From NCBI GenBank assembly GCA_903772945.1, contig CAICTM010000127.1, positions 1-64,000 on the forward strand: a stretch of DNA of 64,000 nucleotides, given 5' to 3'. A program made the position numbers and the translations under genes. This DNA comes from Seminavis robusta (lineage: Eukaryota > Bacillariophyta > Bacillariophyceae > Naviculales > Naviculaceae). The first letter of the stretch is position 1, and each line of letters opens with the position of its first letter. This document shows, one piece after another, positions 20,963 to 32,132 of the stretch. The notes under the pieces are model-generated. The model worked only from the letters and a program-made list of their open reading frames with translations. It did not search any database and was not told the origin of the DNA.

Positions 20963-21964
20963 ATGGACCGAGGCGACCCGCGCATGAACCTTGCAGTGGC
21001 AGCACGCATGAACAATCCTGATCTCTCTTTGTTCGAATGCCTGACAGTGGGTGGGTTTATCTACCACAGTGACAATGGTGCCCTCATGGACTGCGAATCT
21101 GTTACCCTAACTCAGAGGAAGAACCAATTGAATCGGCGCATAAGGCGCGCCAAGAAAAACCAAACCGCTGGCAACAAGAGCTCTTCATCAACCGGTAAGC
21201 GAAAGGCGTCCCCAAGCCTGGCAACCTCTAATGAGGAGGAACAATCGTCGAATGGCTCTCTTGTGCTCATGGGTTCAGTGGGTCCGTCGTCTCCTGCTAC
21301 CAACAAGAAGGGCACCACAAACGACAAATTTTCTCCAAAGGCCGCAAAGAAACAAAATCGCAATGCCGCCGCAGTCTTTGAGCAAGCCTACGGACCAGGG
21401 TTCCTCCCGCATCGGAGTACGAGTCTTGGAGCTTCTGCCGTTCCTCAGCAGCAACTCAGTAATCATTCAGGTAAGGCGGATGTTGCCTTCTTTTTTGGTC
21501 ACGTGACGATAGGAAGCTTCTCCAACAATAACATTTCGCTGGCCTTAGTAGATGACACGCAAACACAAGCTCCTACCAAAGCTTTAACTGGCGGCAAACA
21601 AAGCATCACCGCCGCAGCTAAACTACCTCAAGCCTCTTTTGCTGCAAGCGCTTCTTCACAAGCGACGATCGAGGACACGGTGCTAGATGCCCCCTTGATT
21701 CCCAACCTACCCAACGATACCACTTCCAGTCAAACATCCCAATGCACCACTTCTACCCAGGTAGCAGACCCCCGACACGACCTTGCACTCACGTACTTTG
21801 AGCGAGAACCTCATGCTTTGTACCAGCGCTGTATGCTGTCTGCAGGGTTCCGCATGGACGAGTCCCAAGACATGTCCTCCGAGGCGTATCGGAAGTTCGC
21901 CTTTGAAGCCTGGAAGCGTGAATGTGAACGACTTCAGGCACTCTTGGCCAAGTACGAGACATAG
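20963..21964 (+). CDS. uncharacterised Ser/Thr/Gln-rich protein with a basic LTQRKNQLNRRIRRAKK segment
   Basis: 333 residues in one exon, start context atcATGGAC. The N-terminus (MNNPDLSLFECLTVGGFIY) leads into LTQRKNQLNRRIRRAKK (about residues 49-65), which looks like a short basic DNA- or RNA-contact helix. This arrangement seems familiar from diatom proteins, but I know no function. The middle is disordered and rich in Ser, Ala and Gln. The C-terminus (about 270-333: LALTYFEREPHALYQRCMLSAGF to LQALLAKYET) is predicted helical. A 42-bp GTAAGG...TAG segment (21471-21512) looks like an intron but is in frame and too short, so I keep it as coding. Confidence 0.7.
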   Translation: MDRGDPRMNLAVAARMNNPDLSLFECLTVGGFIYHSDNGALMDCESVTLTQRKNQLNRRIRRAKKNQTAGNKSSSSTGKRKASPSLATSNEEEQSSNGSLVLMGSVGPSSPATNKKGTTNDKFSPKAAKKQNRNAAAVFEQAYGPGFLPHRSTSLGASAVPQQQLSNHSGKADVAFFFGHVTIGSFSNNNISLALVDDTQTQAPTKALTGGKQSITAAAKLPQASFAASASSQATIEDTVLDAPLIPNLPNDTTSSQTSQCTTSTQVADPRHDLALTYFEREPHALYQRCMLSAGFRMDESQDMSSEAYRKFAFEAWKRECERLQALLAKYET

Positions 21965-22382
21965 GTGACGCTTTGGGTAGCCGACCATCGTTGGTGGGAT
22001 CATTACTTCTTGTTAGATATGGTACATGCATAGTACTGGTAGAAACCTTTGAAACAAAAAGGGGGCACTAGGCCATGTGCTGTTTACATTCAATCAGTAT
22101 GAAAAAACATTAGTCTGAAATCATCTATCTCTGCTACTAGCTAGCTTAGTAGTAACAAGCAAAGAACAAAAGCCCTGATGAAGCGAAAAACTGAAGCTTG
22201 CGTTACTACTATACAGGCAGCAAAAGGCGCCAAGCAAAGGCGCCTTGTCAGCCAGAGACCATAGTCTGCACCTCAACGAGGTGTGTTCTCCTCGTCATAA
22301 GCAGAGTGCGAATCGAATCAATCAACGTTGAGGTGCGTTTTCTTCATAAGAGCGTGGTAATCACATACGTCTCTGTTCCTAG
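21965..22382. other. intergenic region between convergent genes, with hairpins
   Basis: No gene. A short hairpin (aaggcgcc, 7-base loop, ggcgcctt) lies near 22220-22243. An 11-bp inverted repeat pairs 22268-22278 (gcacctcaacg) with 22326-22336. Confidence 0.5.
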
Positions 22383-24001
22383 CTAGGAAAGTCTTTTCTG
22401 AGAGGCAGTTTGATTGCGAAACTTTTCTCGGTCATACCGCAGGTTGGCATCATCGTCGAGTTTATCCGCACAAAAGGGAGTCTTGGTCTCATCAGGCACT
22501 TCGTTCCTCAGCCATTCCCGAAACTCGACAAAGAGCTGGTCCATTCTCCCTCGTTTGTAGACCAACCACTGATCCATGGATGGATCTTTGAGTTTCCTGG
22601 GAGCATCGTTCCATGCCACTCGAGAGGGGGAATCCAAGTGAGGATAGTGAATGACAAAGGCTCCCTTTCCCAGTTGCCAGAATGTATAGCCCATCCGTCG
22701 CAATTGCATGACCCATGTCATTTTGTTCTTTCCGTAACCAGAGAATTGATCCTGAAAGGGTGGTAGCTCTTGACAGTAGCGAAAGACTAGGTACGGTTCG
22801 TATCGATTGGACAAGAAGCAATCAATCTCGACGAGTGCATCTCCATCGGGATAGTTTTGTTTGAACCATTCCTTGTATTTGGTACTGCCATGACCGCCCC
22901 GGTTGGTTGGATCAAAGCGTGTGACAGCGTGTGATAGGATTTGTTTCTTCAATCCATCCAATGTCATGGGCATTTGTGGAATATTCTGTTCGGGGCATTC
23001 CTGATAACCAAAAAAGAGTGTGAGTACCAGTCACAAACATTCATTTGTGCTTCCTGTCAAGTAGCTAGCTCGGTTTCGGAACTTACCTTCCACTGTTTAC
23101 ATTGACGAAGTAGCATAAAGGCAGGTATCACTAGAGTAGCCTTTGGATCGGACGCCAACTTTTCAGTGACGTCTGGTAGGAGCAAAATCTGGGACAAGTC
23201 TCGATTCATCCAAAAGTCAATATCAATGTAGAGGACATGACTTGTTTTGACGGCCTTCAATGCCAAATTTCGCAGTATATTGACGGGATAATCATCGTAT
23301 GGGAACAGTTTGGCCAACAAGGTTGCCACAGTAACCACATGATCCAAGTCGCAGCCCATATCTCGCAATTGTTGCTGGACATGAGATGTGGTATCGTTGG
23401 TGAGAACGGCAATGGAAATTGGGAAATGTGTTTCATTGTGAAGTCGCCATCGCTGGCATTGATGTTCCATCATCCACAGTCGATCAGAAGAAACTTGTGT
23501 GACCAGAGTATAGCTCACATCGTCGGCACTCAGCTCTTGATTGCAGGCAGTGGGAGCATCGAGTGAATATTTTTGAAACCGAGGAGGACTTTCTGTCATT
23601 TTCCTCATCACCATGTGAGGCTGTTGCGGGCTCGATTCAATATCGAGAAACAGACCCACCACGGTCAACAGCACCAGCATGACGCCCATCGCCAGAGCTC
23701 CAGTCTTCCAGGCAGTTCCACCTTTCCGCCGTCTTCGTCGCTTACGCTGTGGAATTGTCGTCGAGGGAGAAAGCCTTCCGGAAGACACTCCTCCTCCTGA
23801 AACAGGAGAGGAGGATGATGGGCTGCCACCATTCGTATTAGTGGAAAAATGAAAGCCATCGTGGAGGTTTTTCTTGGTATCATCTTGCACATCAAAGCAG
23901 GAATCCGACTCGATATCGGCGGCTGTTGCCGTGGTACTGCGATTCGTACGGTGCGTCAAGATTTCCTCATGGCGACGAGGAGTCCGCAACATTGCCGGCA
24001 T
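22383..24001 (-). CDS. GT49-family (LARGE/B4GAT1-like) glycosyltransferase, type II membrane protein
   Basis: Two exons, 24001-23087 and 23000-22383, joined over an 86-bp intron (GTAAGT...TCAG) into 510 residues. A Ser-rich, then strongly basic cytosolic tail (KRRRRRK) precedes one membrane helix (about residues 98-118), typical of Golgi enzymes. The lumenal domain has the GT49 pattern: SYTLVTQVSSDRLWMMEHQC, PISIAVLTND, YPVNILRNLALK, the DxD-like LYIDIDFWMN, then after the intron LVFRYCQELPPFQDQFSGYG, KNKMTW and FVIHYPHLDSP. Members transfer sugars such as glucuronate or GlcNAc onto glycoprotein glycans. The donor here is unknown. Stop at 22383. Confidence 0.85.
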
Positions 24002-24668
24002 TGTGGTTGTTTTTCTTTTTGCTTTAGCGTCGTCACTTTACTTCCTTGTTTGCCATGGCCGTGCGCTGCACGGACAACGCTTGGAGGTTCTTTCGGTTGG
24101 TCGGCGGCAGCAAGCCTGCGCTGCAAGCTGCGAAAAAGTTCTCCAGCTTGGACACGACCCGCCTTCATGTGGCAACCCGGACGACATGTCAGTTCTCACT
24201 CATTATACTCATTCCGTGCTGATGAATTTACGTCCACACTTCGAAGATGGGCTGGTCTGTTGCTTGGGGGCTGATTCGATTCATTCATTGTTTCATGCCA
24301 CCAAGATTGTGAATGGGACTGGTGGCAAGAGTAGCTAGTGTTGCCCAGTACATGTACTAGTATGTTCAAGTTGGATCAGTTCGGTACATTTATTTGTAGA
24401 GGCACTATCCAAGTGATGAACCCAACAATAGGAACGAGTGAGTCACAAGCAAGAAGGACAAGAACGTATGATTGACAGTCAACACAGATGCTAGCTACTG
24501 TAGTGTGTAGAACGTGGAGATATTGTTCTGGCTTGCCACTTTGTTTTAGTTTATAGTTGTACATTTACACTGCTACATGAGCTTCGCGCTGCATTCATGA
24601 ATTGTTATAGACCAGCTTCGGACCGGTTGGCCCCCCTTTGCTCCCGGCAATATGTTGCTGCCCTCTCA
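24002..24668. other. intergenic spacer
   Basis: Upstream of the GT49 gene and downstream of the VWA gene. Open frames on the plus strand are shadows or short. Nothing else seen. Confidence 0.5.
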
Positions 24669-26291
24669 TTATTCCATCAGTTGCCTCTTGAACTGCTGCA
24701 CAGCCGGGATCTGGCTGGCCAGTGGAGCCCGCAAAAAGTCCTGATAGCACGCCTCCCAGTTGGCATTCTTCTTGAGCTGATCGGTCCTTTTGGGGCGTCC
24801 AAAGTCATCCAATTCCACTTTGCGAGCTCGTTGCGCCGACACAAAGTGTTGAAAGTAATGACGATAACTTTCTTCATTGTGTTCAATGCCCAACAGATTG
24901 TCCAATGTCATTTTGGTAAAGGGCACGGATTCGTCCATGGCATCCAAATCATCGGGGTTCATGGCGGCCACCAGCGTGCAAATCAAGTAAAAGCCAAACG
25001 AAAAGGGCAGCGCCACGCCCTGATCTCGGTAGACTTCGGCCGCTTCATCTTTAAAGTCGTCGCACTCGGCACAAAACGGAACAATTTCTTCGGCATCCTT
25101 CATCCATTCCACTTGGGCATCATCGCCAGTGCAACTCAAGAATGTCATGGGGTTGCCCTCCGGATTGGGCCGTTGCAACAAGAGTCGTACAATCTCAGCT
25201 TTGGCCGGGTTACCGCCATTGGGTTGTCCGTCTCCAAAAAAGTAGCGTGCCACATTGCGATTGGGTCCGAATCGTTGAAAGGATTCCCGAAGACGCTCCA
25301 AAAAGGGAGTGCTCCCAGTCGGTCCCCGTGCAAATGCTTGATCGATTTGTCGATACGCATCGGCGAGAAAGGTTTGTGGATTGCGTCCATTGCGTCGCAG
25401 CGAGAGACGTTCGGGGCGGTTCAAAAAGCAAATTTGAATTTCATTAAAGGGAACATGGCCCAGAATTTCCATCATTTCCTTGAGACGACGCTGGGCTTCT
25501 TGCCATCGTGTTTGAGGTCGCCCATTGGCGGCCACGGTATCAGATACAATGGTCATGCTTCCGCTCTGTGGTATGTATGAAAATAAATGGAAAAAAGAGA
25601 GGATTGAGCTGGTTTTCATTGTGACGCGAATATATTCTTGCATGCAGGTTGTTTGTTTGTGTTGTGTTGTTCTTACATCGTCTACCATGAATTCGAGTAC
25701 TTCAAATTCGGTAAGGAGCATTAATTTGTTCATGAGTCCCATGGGTGCTTCGTACTTGTTGAGCACAGCTCCCAGTTGATCCACCATTTCGTCGGGTCTC
25801 ATGCCGGCTTCCATACAGATTTCAGGTTCTTGCATCATTTCAATAGTGGCGTTGGTCGATTCGGCGAGTGGGACTTCCTTGCCTCCTGCCGCAATGGAAG
25901 CCGCATTGAGTTTTTCGTGATCTTCCATGGACGAGACAATGGGGAGAGCGATACTGGGAGACGCGACCGTGGTGGCGGGGACGCCTTGTGATTCTTTCCA
26001 TCGTCGGTATTCTGGATTCAATTTGGTAACACCGTTGATTTTGATGTATTTCTTGGGTGCTGGGCCACCACCCCCACCACTACTCATGCCAGTAGTAACG
26101 GGGATCATACTGGCCGTTGCCGTGGGGTAGTTGCCGTTGTTCAATGGTTGGGGAGTTGCGCTGTATTGAGGATTCATTGGTTGGGGAGCTGCGCTGTATT
26201 GAGGATTCATCAGTACTCGTAGTTGTTGTTTGTTGTTCGTTTGTGTTCTTGTAGTTGATTTGATATTATGAGATCGGAAGCATGGAAGCAT
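24669..26291 (-). CDS. von Willebrand factor A domain protein
   Basis: Two exons, 26291-25677 and 25565-24669, giving 503 residues. The 111-bp intron (25566-25676, GTAAGA...CACAG) is in frame and stop-free, so the region also reads straight through. Only the spliced form joins EFMVDD to SGSMTIVSDT and makes the DxSxS metal-binding (MIDAS) motif of VWA domains. Downstream, RWQEAQRRLKEMMEILG and IQICFLNRPE fit the VWA fold. The N-terminus is Gln/Pro-rich with a repeated MNPQYSA.PQP. Met28 at 26210 is a plausible alternative start. The C-terminal region (about 290-503) is helical and unassigned. The gene is divergent from the small basic protein gene at 26683. Confidence 0.8.
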   Translation of the reverse strand: MLPCFRSHNIKSTTRTQTNNKQQLRVLMNPQYSAAPQPMNPQYSATPQPLNNGNYPTATASMIPVTTGMSSGGGGGPAPKKYIKINGVTKLNPEYRRWKESQGVPATTVASPSIALPIVSSMEDHEKLNAASIAAGGKEVPLAESTNATIEMMQEPEICMEAGMRPDEMVDQLGAVLNKYEAPMGLMNKLMLLTEFEVLEFMVDDVRTTQHKQTTCMQEYIRVTMKTSSILSFFHLFSYIPQSGSMTIVSDTVAANGRPQTRWQEAQRRLKEMMEILGHVPFNEIQICFLNRPERLSLRRNGRNPQTFLADAYRQIDQAFARGPTGSTPFLERLRESFQRFGPNRNVARYFFGDGQPNGGNPAKAEIVRLLLQRPNPEGNPMTFLSCTGDDAQVEWMKDAEEIVPFCAECDDFKDEAAEVYRDQGVALPFSFGFYLICTLVAAMNPDDLDAMDESVPFTKMTLDNLLGIEHNEESYRHYFQHFVSAQRARKVELDDFGRPKRTDQLKKNANWEACYQDFLRAPLASQIPAVQQFKRQLME

Positions 26292-26682
26292 TCATCGCCA
26301 ACTCTACTACACTAGATCACTAGCAGCTACATAGCTAGCTAGATAGTCGAATGATTAAACCCCAAGCAGGATGTGTTCGTAGAAATCTTGGTTGCTATGG
26401 TACCGTATTCATTCGGATCTATGCCATTCCCACAATGAATCGAATCCTCTTCGCTTCGGGAAGCAGCCTTTGACACCAAGCACAATCCCAAGTGGGAATT
26501 GAACCAAGACAGATGCTGAGTGCCGGTCCCGGTTCTTCTTTCTCAAACACCACACCGTGGATATCTCTGACACCGTGGTTTCGCGCGAGTGGTGCATGGA
26601 AATCAACCGCAACCAATGCATGCAACTTGCACTCACACTTTTTATAGGTTTATTCTTTGAGAAAACTAACCTGGAACCAACC

Positions 26683-27432
26683 ATGGGCGGCGGAAGAAAA
26701 CGAAAACAACCCGAGGGTGATTCCAAGACTGGCAAGGCCAAGACTAATACTAATAATAACAACATGGAAAGGTGGATTGCCAACCTCGCCAAGAAATCGT
26801 TGGATCCTTCGACCGCGGTGTCGTCATCTTCCAAGGCGGAACGACAAGAAAAAAGAGCGGCCAAACGACAGCGACGGCAACAGAAAGTCCAGCAAAAGCA
26901 GCAAGGCCGGCAAATCGATCACGATGCTCCTCCAACTCCAACAACTACAGTAGTAGAAGAAGACGACACGACAAGAACCACCAGTACTCAAACGCAACAA
27001 CAATTACGATTGCTCGCCATGGAATTTCGAGACGCCGTCAAGCGCAAAAAGCAGAAACGGCCCTTTCAAGGCTACCCGCTTAAGTCCAAACGCAACAGAA
27101 AGAAAAAGTGGGATATGCAACCTCGACCCAACGATTATGGGGGTCTGGGATTGGCATTGCCCAGTTTGTTTCTGAATTTGGAAGATCCCGCCTTTTCGCG
27201 ACGGCTCGAAGAAGAGTTTCAAGAACATATTGATGGATTTTTTGGCAAACAACGGACCAAGGCCATGAAAAAACAACTCGATGGACAAATGCTGTGGAGA
27301 CAGATACAGCGATCCAAACAGCAACAACAAACAACAACGAATAAGAACAGCAGTCTTTTAGACGGGAAGAAGCTAGCCAAGATGACACCGGATCAAAGAG
27401 TGGAAGCCATGCTCGAGGCGGGAATGTTATAA
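26683..27432 (+). CDS. small basic protein, probably nuclear or nucleolar
   Basis: The frame is open from 26557, but I choose the Met at 26683 (MGGGRKRKQPEG) for its context accATGGGC. That gives 249 residues. The protein is very basic with Gln/Asn-rich stretches (RQEKRAAKRQRRQQK, KRKKQKRPFQGYPLK). A conserved-looking core follows: RPNDYGGLGLALPSLFLNLEDP, then EEEFQEHIDGFFGKQRTKAMKKQ. The C-terminus is MTPDQRVEAMLEAGML. I do not recognise the family. Composition suggests the nucleus or nucleolus. Confidence 0.65.
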   Translation: MGGGRKRKQPEGDSKTGKAKTNTNNNNMERWIANLAKKSLDPSTAVSSSSKAERQEKRAAKRQRRQQKVQQKQQGRQIDHDAPPTPTTTVVEEDDTTRTTSTQTQQQLRLLAMEFRDAVKRKKQKRPFQGYPLKSKRNRKKKWDMQPRPNDYGGLGLALPSLFLNLEDPAFSRRLEEEFQEHIDGFFGKQRTKAMKKQLDGQMLWRQIQRSKQQQQTTTNKNSSLLDGKKLAKMTPDQRVEAMLEAGML

Positions 27433-28325
27433 TAGGCCAGTCATTTCTTTATTTATTTCTCTATAGTATGAGGGTGTTATCATAATAACCAGCAACAAGC
27501 AAACTAAACAGGAGATTTTTTTCTTTAATTGGCGTTGAAAACGGGTGAATGTGATTTCGTTGCTCTTTGCTAATGCTTGTGTGCAGCTCTCTCTGATTTC
27601 TTTGGCCTGTTTTTGCACAGCACGACAACTGTGAGATCCTCCCACTATATTCTTAAAATTCGTTCGCCTCCCACGTGGAATGAATCGAATCGAGAGAGTT
27701 CGCTTGGGTATAGAAAGAACGGGCGCAAGAAAAGGTTTGCAATCTACTGTATATGCTGGTACCTAGCATGCAGATTCCGTCCCAAAAGAACCAAAGTCTG
27801 CAAAGTGTATCATAAGTTGACACGAACAGAAGTATAGTATCGCTGGCAGTTGCTGCCTGGCACTGATGCTACTAGCTAGTTTCATCATCTTCTCAAGAAT
27901 GAACTTTGCAGCCAACTGCTAGCCAAGAGCAGCAGGCGCCGGTGCCAACTAGCTAGCTAATTCTAGACTCAAAACACCCACAAAGGGTTGTTGGCAAAGA
28001 AAGCTTTGTTTGTCCTCTGGGATCTCCGTAGCTCCAGCCACCTGGTGTGTTGAAAGTAGATGTGATGCAATACTTACGTGGCTTTGTTTTCGCTGCTCTA
28101 TTGGTTTATGCACGTCGCCGAGACGGTGGAGGGACTTGCGTCGGTCGGCTACAAGAACGGATAACTGCGAGAAGCAACGGTTACGCGCAAATATCTTTGC
28201 CGTTGCTCTTCCACCAAACCAAGTCACGAAGTCACAAATCCAACGCGTTCCAAACTTCTTCCATTACTCAAGCAAGACCCTAGCCAAGTACCCATTGAAT
28301 TGAGTGTTGTTGCTTCAAAGCCACC
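27433..28325. other. intergenic spacer
   Basis: About 0.9 kb with no supported gene. CTAGCTAGCTA lies near 27948-27960. Confidence 0.5.
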
Positions 28326-28940
28326 ATGTCGAGCGATGAACCCCAGCAAAATAATGGCGGAGTGTTCTCGGCGATACCCCTTCGGATCGAACTGGAGGCC
28401 AGGGAAAGCTCCAGGAGTTTGCTGAGCCTGCCAAGTCTTCCGCCAAACAACAAGTACCAACAACGGGGTCGCCAAGACTTGCATAACAACGCCAGTGGCT
28501 TTATCTTTGGTCTGCGATCCGGGTTTCTCTCTCAAATGGCGCTTGGGTTGATGGTCCTGTTTACAGTCAGCGACAAGGTGCGGGCAGAAGCCAGTGAATG
28601 CCTCGTGGGAGCGATTGTCTTGACAATTTTATGGACTGTTGTGTCCATTACCACGACTGGGCTCTCGTGCAAATGCTACTTTTGGATGAACCGACAACAA
28701 CAAGAACAGGTCGAACAGGAATTCCACTTATTCCATGGATCTTTAATCGGCATGTTTTTTGCGTGGATCCTCTTTGATCTCCTGTTGGAAACGAGGGCGA
28801 TCTTTCTTCTTTTCCATGGTGTGGTGGCGGTGACGGGACACTGTTGCCTCCGGAGATCCAAGGAGATCTTTGTCCGAAATAGAAGGGCGGCCCGGAATGT
28901 CATTAGTGATGATCTAATGAAGAGTCTTGACATGGCATAG
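28326..28940 (+). CDS. small multi-pass membrane protein, unknown
   Basis: 204 residues, single exon, start context gccaccATGTCG. After a polar N-terminus of about 65 residues come hydrophobic segments around MALGLMVLFTVSD, LVGAIVLTILWTVVSITTTG, LIGMFFAWILFDLLL and AIFLLFHGVVAVTGHCC, so three or four membrane helices. The C-terminus is basic. No family recognised. It converges on the TIM-barrel gene to its right. Confidence 0.6.
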   Translation: MSSDEPQQNNGGVFSAIPLRIELEARESSRSLLSLPSLPPNNKYQQRGRQDLHNNASGFIFGLRSGFLSQMALGLMVLFTVSDKVRAEASECLVGAIVLTILWTVVSITTTGLSCKCYFWMNRQQQEQVEQEFHLFHGSLIGMFFAWILFDLLLETRAIFLLFHGVVAVTGHCCLRRSKEIFVRNRRAARNVISDDLMKSLDMA

Positions 28941-29277
28941 CACGATGAATAATCTTTCACCCTTCCCTCTCCTCTAGACTATAGACCTTACTGTGGTCCA
29001 GCTGCCGAAAGACTTGGTACTCTTTCCTGCTCTTCCGAATGCATAATAATGGCCAACCTCCAAATACATCTTGTAATGGCAATCCTAATACGTGTAGTTG
29101 CTGTTAGAAGTTTCGCACAACAGGTGCTGCGTATTTATATACCGGTATTGGTGCACGGGTGTCGAAAGACTGGTCGACAATAGCAGCATAGCTCAGTGGT
29201 GCCATAGGCACACCGTTGCCACACTTAGCACGTTTGTAAAGCAAATACTTTTGGAAGCGCATGACAATGAGCTAAAC
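28941..29277. other. intergenic spacer between convergent genes
   Basis: A 337-bp 3' spacer with no gene or repeat I can support. Confidence 0.45.
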
Positions 29278-32132
29278 CTACTTGGGAGTTGGAACTGGGA
29301 AGGCGCGAACTTGCTGCCATTTCTGTGACCACCGCTGCTGCCATCGTTGATGCTCCCTGTTGAAACTTGTTCCGGTGGCATTGGCGCCTTGGGGGAGCTG
29401 CCTTGCCTTTTCCTTCAGGTCTCGTAGCTCAACCCATTGAGCAAGCCTTGACAGCATTTCTTCTGCATCAAAATTTGCCCGAATACCTGCATTCATAATG
29501 GCCAACATGATTTCCTGCATTGAACGCCCGTAATGTAACTTGGCTTCTTGTATGGTACGGCCGTTTTTCTTGATAAACCCAACTTCCCCGAGCCGCTCTC
29601 CAATGGTCAGAGGGTCTGACACGAGGGGGGCAATTCTGTATCTACTGGATTCCTGATAGGCACCTCTGGGTTCCACAGCATGAAGCTCCCTGCGCATTTC
29701 GTCCAGGACTTGCTTATCATCGTGTGACCACCAATGGTACATATCCTCAGTTCTGGACCTCCATTCAAGCTCGTTTGTGATTTTAAAGGCAGTATGCACA
29801 GTCCGCAACACATATTCTCCCCAAATCGGGCAATCCTTTGGATACTGAACACTGAGAAAGTTCAGAGAATAGATTGCCTTGGCAAGTTCAATTCCCGTGT
29901 GAAGGTCAAATGTGCCCCACACGTGCTCGTTGCCGTTGGTGATCAAGTTGTCCAGGTAGAGGAAGTATGAGTTGTGGCCGCTTTGGGCTGCCTGTGGGAT
30001 GAATCCAGCCCATACGCCATTAGCTCCAGCATTCACAGCCTCCAGGCTTGCAGCATGTTCAGTCCCTGTGCCGCCATGGGCGTGGACCAAGATTGTGTAT
30101 CGTTGCGGTGGGAAATGACTTCGTAGCCATTGTGCAATTTTGGCATAGTCTCTGTAGTCGGCTCTACCCTTCCCTTCCTCATAGAGGATACCAGTAAGAC
30201 GCTGGCCGACACCCTTGGAGTCGGCTTTCTTGAGTCGATCAAAGATCTGCTCTACCTTTGTAACATTTTCCTGGAACTGCATATTATAATCCCTTGGATC
30301 ATCACCATTGCCACGGACTGGTTCGCTTGTTACGTTCACAAATTCCATCAGGTCTACAAAATTGATGTACACTTGGCCCATGGGTGCTCCATCCTCTGTC
30401 GTTGCAGCCATGGGGTAGCCTGCATCTGCCAGAGCCTTGTCTGCAGCCATGAGAGCTCCCATGAGGTCATCACCAGTAGCTTTACTATTCTCAGACATAG
30501 TCTTGCTTCTGCGAAACCTGATGTTGGGAACTAATGCCGTGTCTAGAAATATGTTGGGTACTTCGCATTCCCGGATCAGTTGCAATGCCTTGGCCCTGTC
30601 CTTCTTGCTTGGGCCACACATGACAAATCCTCCTTCCATTCCTCTGCGCCCTTCTTCTCGATGGAGCAACTGAAGGAATTGCTCCTCCGGAGAATACATG
30701 TCCCCGTAGTAGAGGCCAGCAAGAGCAATATTTTTGACACCCAGAGACTTGATAAACTTCCATACCATGTACTTCATGTAGGCCGTGTGACCATATGGGG
30801 TATTGGTTGCAGGCTCCCGCACTGTGTGATCCTGGATGGACGGCAATACAATGCCCAGCCTTTCATGTCTTGTATCGCCCAGCTTGATTGAGTCTGGTTT
30901 ATTCAGATTTGAGTTTACCATGTCATAGAATGTCCAAGCGTACTCCATGATTCCATCTTGTATTAGTTGATGAGGGTTCACGAGTAGCTTTAGAATGTCT
31001 TCGTGTGGTACCAGATCAAAAATGTTGGGACTTGGATAGTCTTGTTTCGAACAGTCATCAAGTTGATTGGATGCATCTGCATTGTTTCCTTGTCGTAACA
31101 AAGTTTGGACTCTGTCCACGCACTCGAGCAGTTGCAGGCCCCTGAGGTCCGATGTTGTTGGAACGGTGGAGTCCGATGGATGCAGATACAAAGGATAACT
31201 GGGTTGTAGATACATGTTTATTGTGGCAGCGAAAGGAGGATCTTGTGATAGACCAACTCCGCCGGAGAGAGCCAGAAAACCCTGGATAGTGCCGTTAATC
31301 ACAAGACGGTACACAGCCCAATTTGATTGCCACACGCCCGCGATAGCTCTCTTTGGTAGGGCAAGGGCAGCGCTGTTTATTTCATTGAAAGACTTGTAGC
31401 CTGTAACAGCAATTGGGCTTACCGCGTCCAGCGCATCGCAGAAGAAAGTCTGGATTGATTGGACTGCCAAACCGTAACCGCTCCCAACCCAATCCGAGGC
31501 AATCTGGATTGTACGATGCAGCAAGCGACTGCCAACTCCCCAAACTGTTGCCAAGGCACCTTTGACTCGACTCGATCAGCCAAGGCATAACCACAGGCGG
31601 ATATCATGTTGACCAATTCTTGCACAGTTTGCGGGTCGCGTAGCACCATTGAAATGTACAGGTTGAGGGAGGCGCCGGCCAAAAGAGCAATATATGCGCC
31701 ATGGTTATCTTTAAATGAAGAACAAAGGATGGGGGCGGTGACCGGAAGAGACAGCCACAACAGGCAGAAAAGCGCACAAGCCACGACACCGAGCTTGCCT
31801 TGGCCAAGCAACTGAAGACAAATGAAAATATACAAGAGTATGAGCGAAGCCCCAACAATCCTCTCAACGTTTTCAGGCCGCGAACCAATGGGGCGGAAGA
31901 ATTCTTCAGGGTCGCACAATGCAAGACAGACGACGACAAGAAGAGACCCTAAAAGGATGCCCTCCAAAAGTATAGTAAAAAGAAAAGGATGACGACACCC
32001 ATGCTCAATTGTGGTATGACATACATTGCCCGGGAGACACAAGCTAAGAAGTGAGTGGCTAGTACCGTAGGAGACTGCGGACTCGACTCGACTCGCCTCG
32101 ACTGTCATTGCATCCAAAGCGACCCCGTCCAA
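29278..32132 (-). CDS. membrane-anchored HMGL-like (DRE-TIM) barrel protein with a frame change
   Basis: Two overlapping minus frames form one gene. The first (first ATG at 32108, MTVEASRVESAV) encodes about five hydrophobic helices (FLFTILLEGILLGSLLVVVC, LILLYIFICLQLLG, VVACALFCLLWLSLP, ALLAGASLNLYIS). The second (to the stop at 29278) has no ATG at its start and carries a TIM-barrel domain with DHTVREPA, FIKSLGVKNIALAGLYYG and YTILVHAHGGTGTEHAASLE followed by GANGVWAGF. The last block recalls pyruvate-carboxyltransferase/HMG-CoA-lyase-like barrels. The frames meet at a tandem GAGTC repeat near 31565-31574, and one extra 5-bp copy would explain the change. A short intron in the overlap (31402-31591) is an alternative. 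Only about 240 bp separate it from the divergent mannosidase gene. Confidence 0.6.

Noticed and set aside
21471-21512. GTAAGG...TAG as an intron in the basic-protein gene
   Set aside because: 42 bp is shorter than any other intron here, and the frame is kept either way.
24597-25580. 327-codon plus frame
   Set aside because: Antisense to the VWA gene, whose motifs and splice sites are clear.
29180-29245. tRNA-like agcatagctcagtggt
   Set aside because: It resembles an A box, but no B box (GGTTCGAATCC-like) or cloverleaf follows.
31402-31426. GTAAGC...TTACAG as an intron in the TIM-barrel gene
   Set aside because: Only about 24 bp, and removal does not join the two frames.
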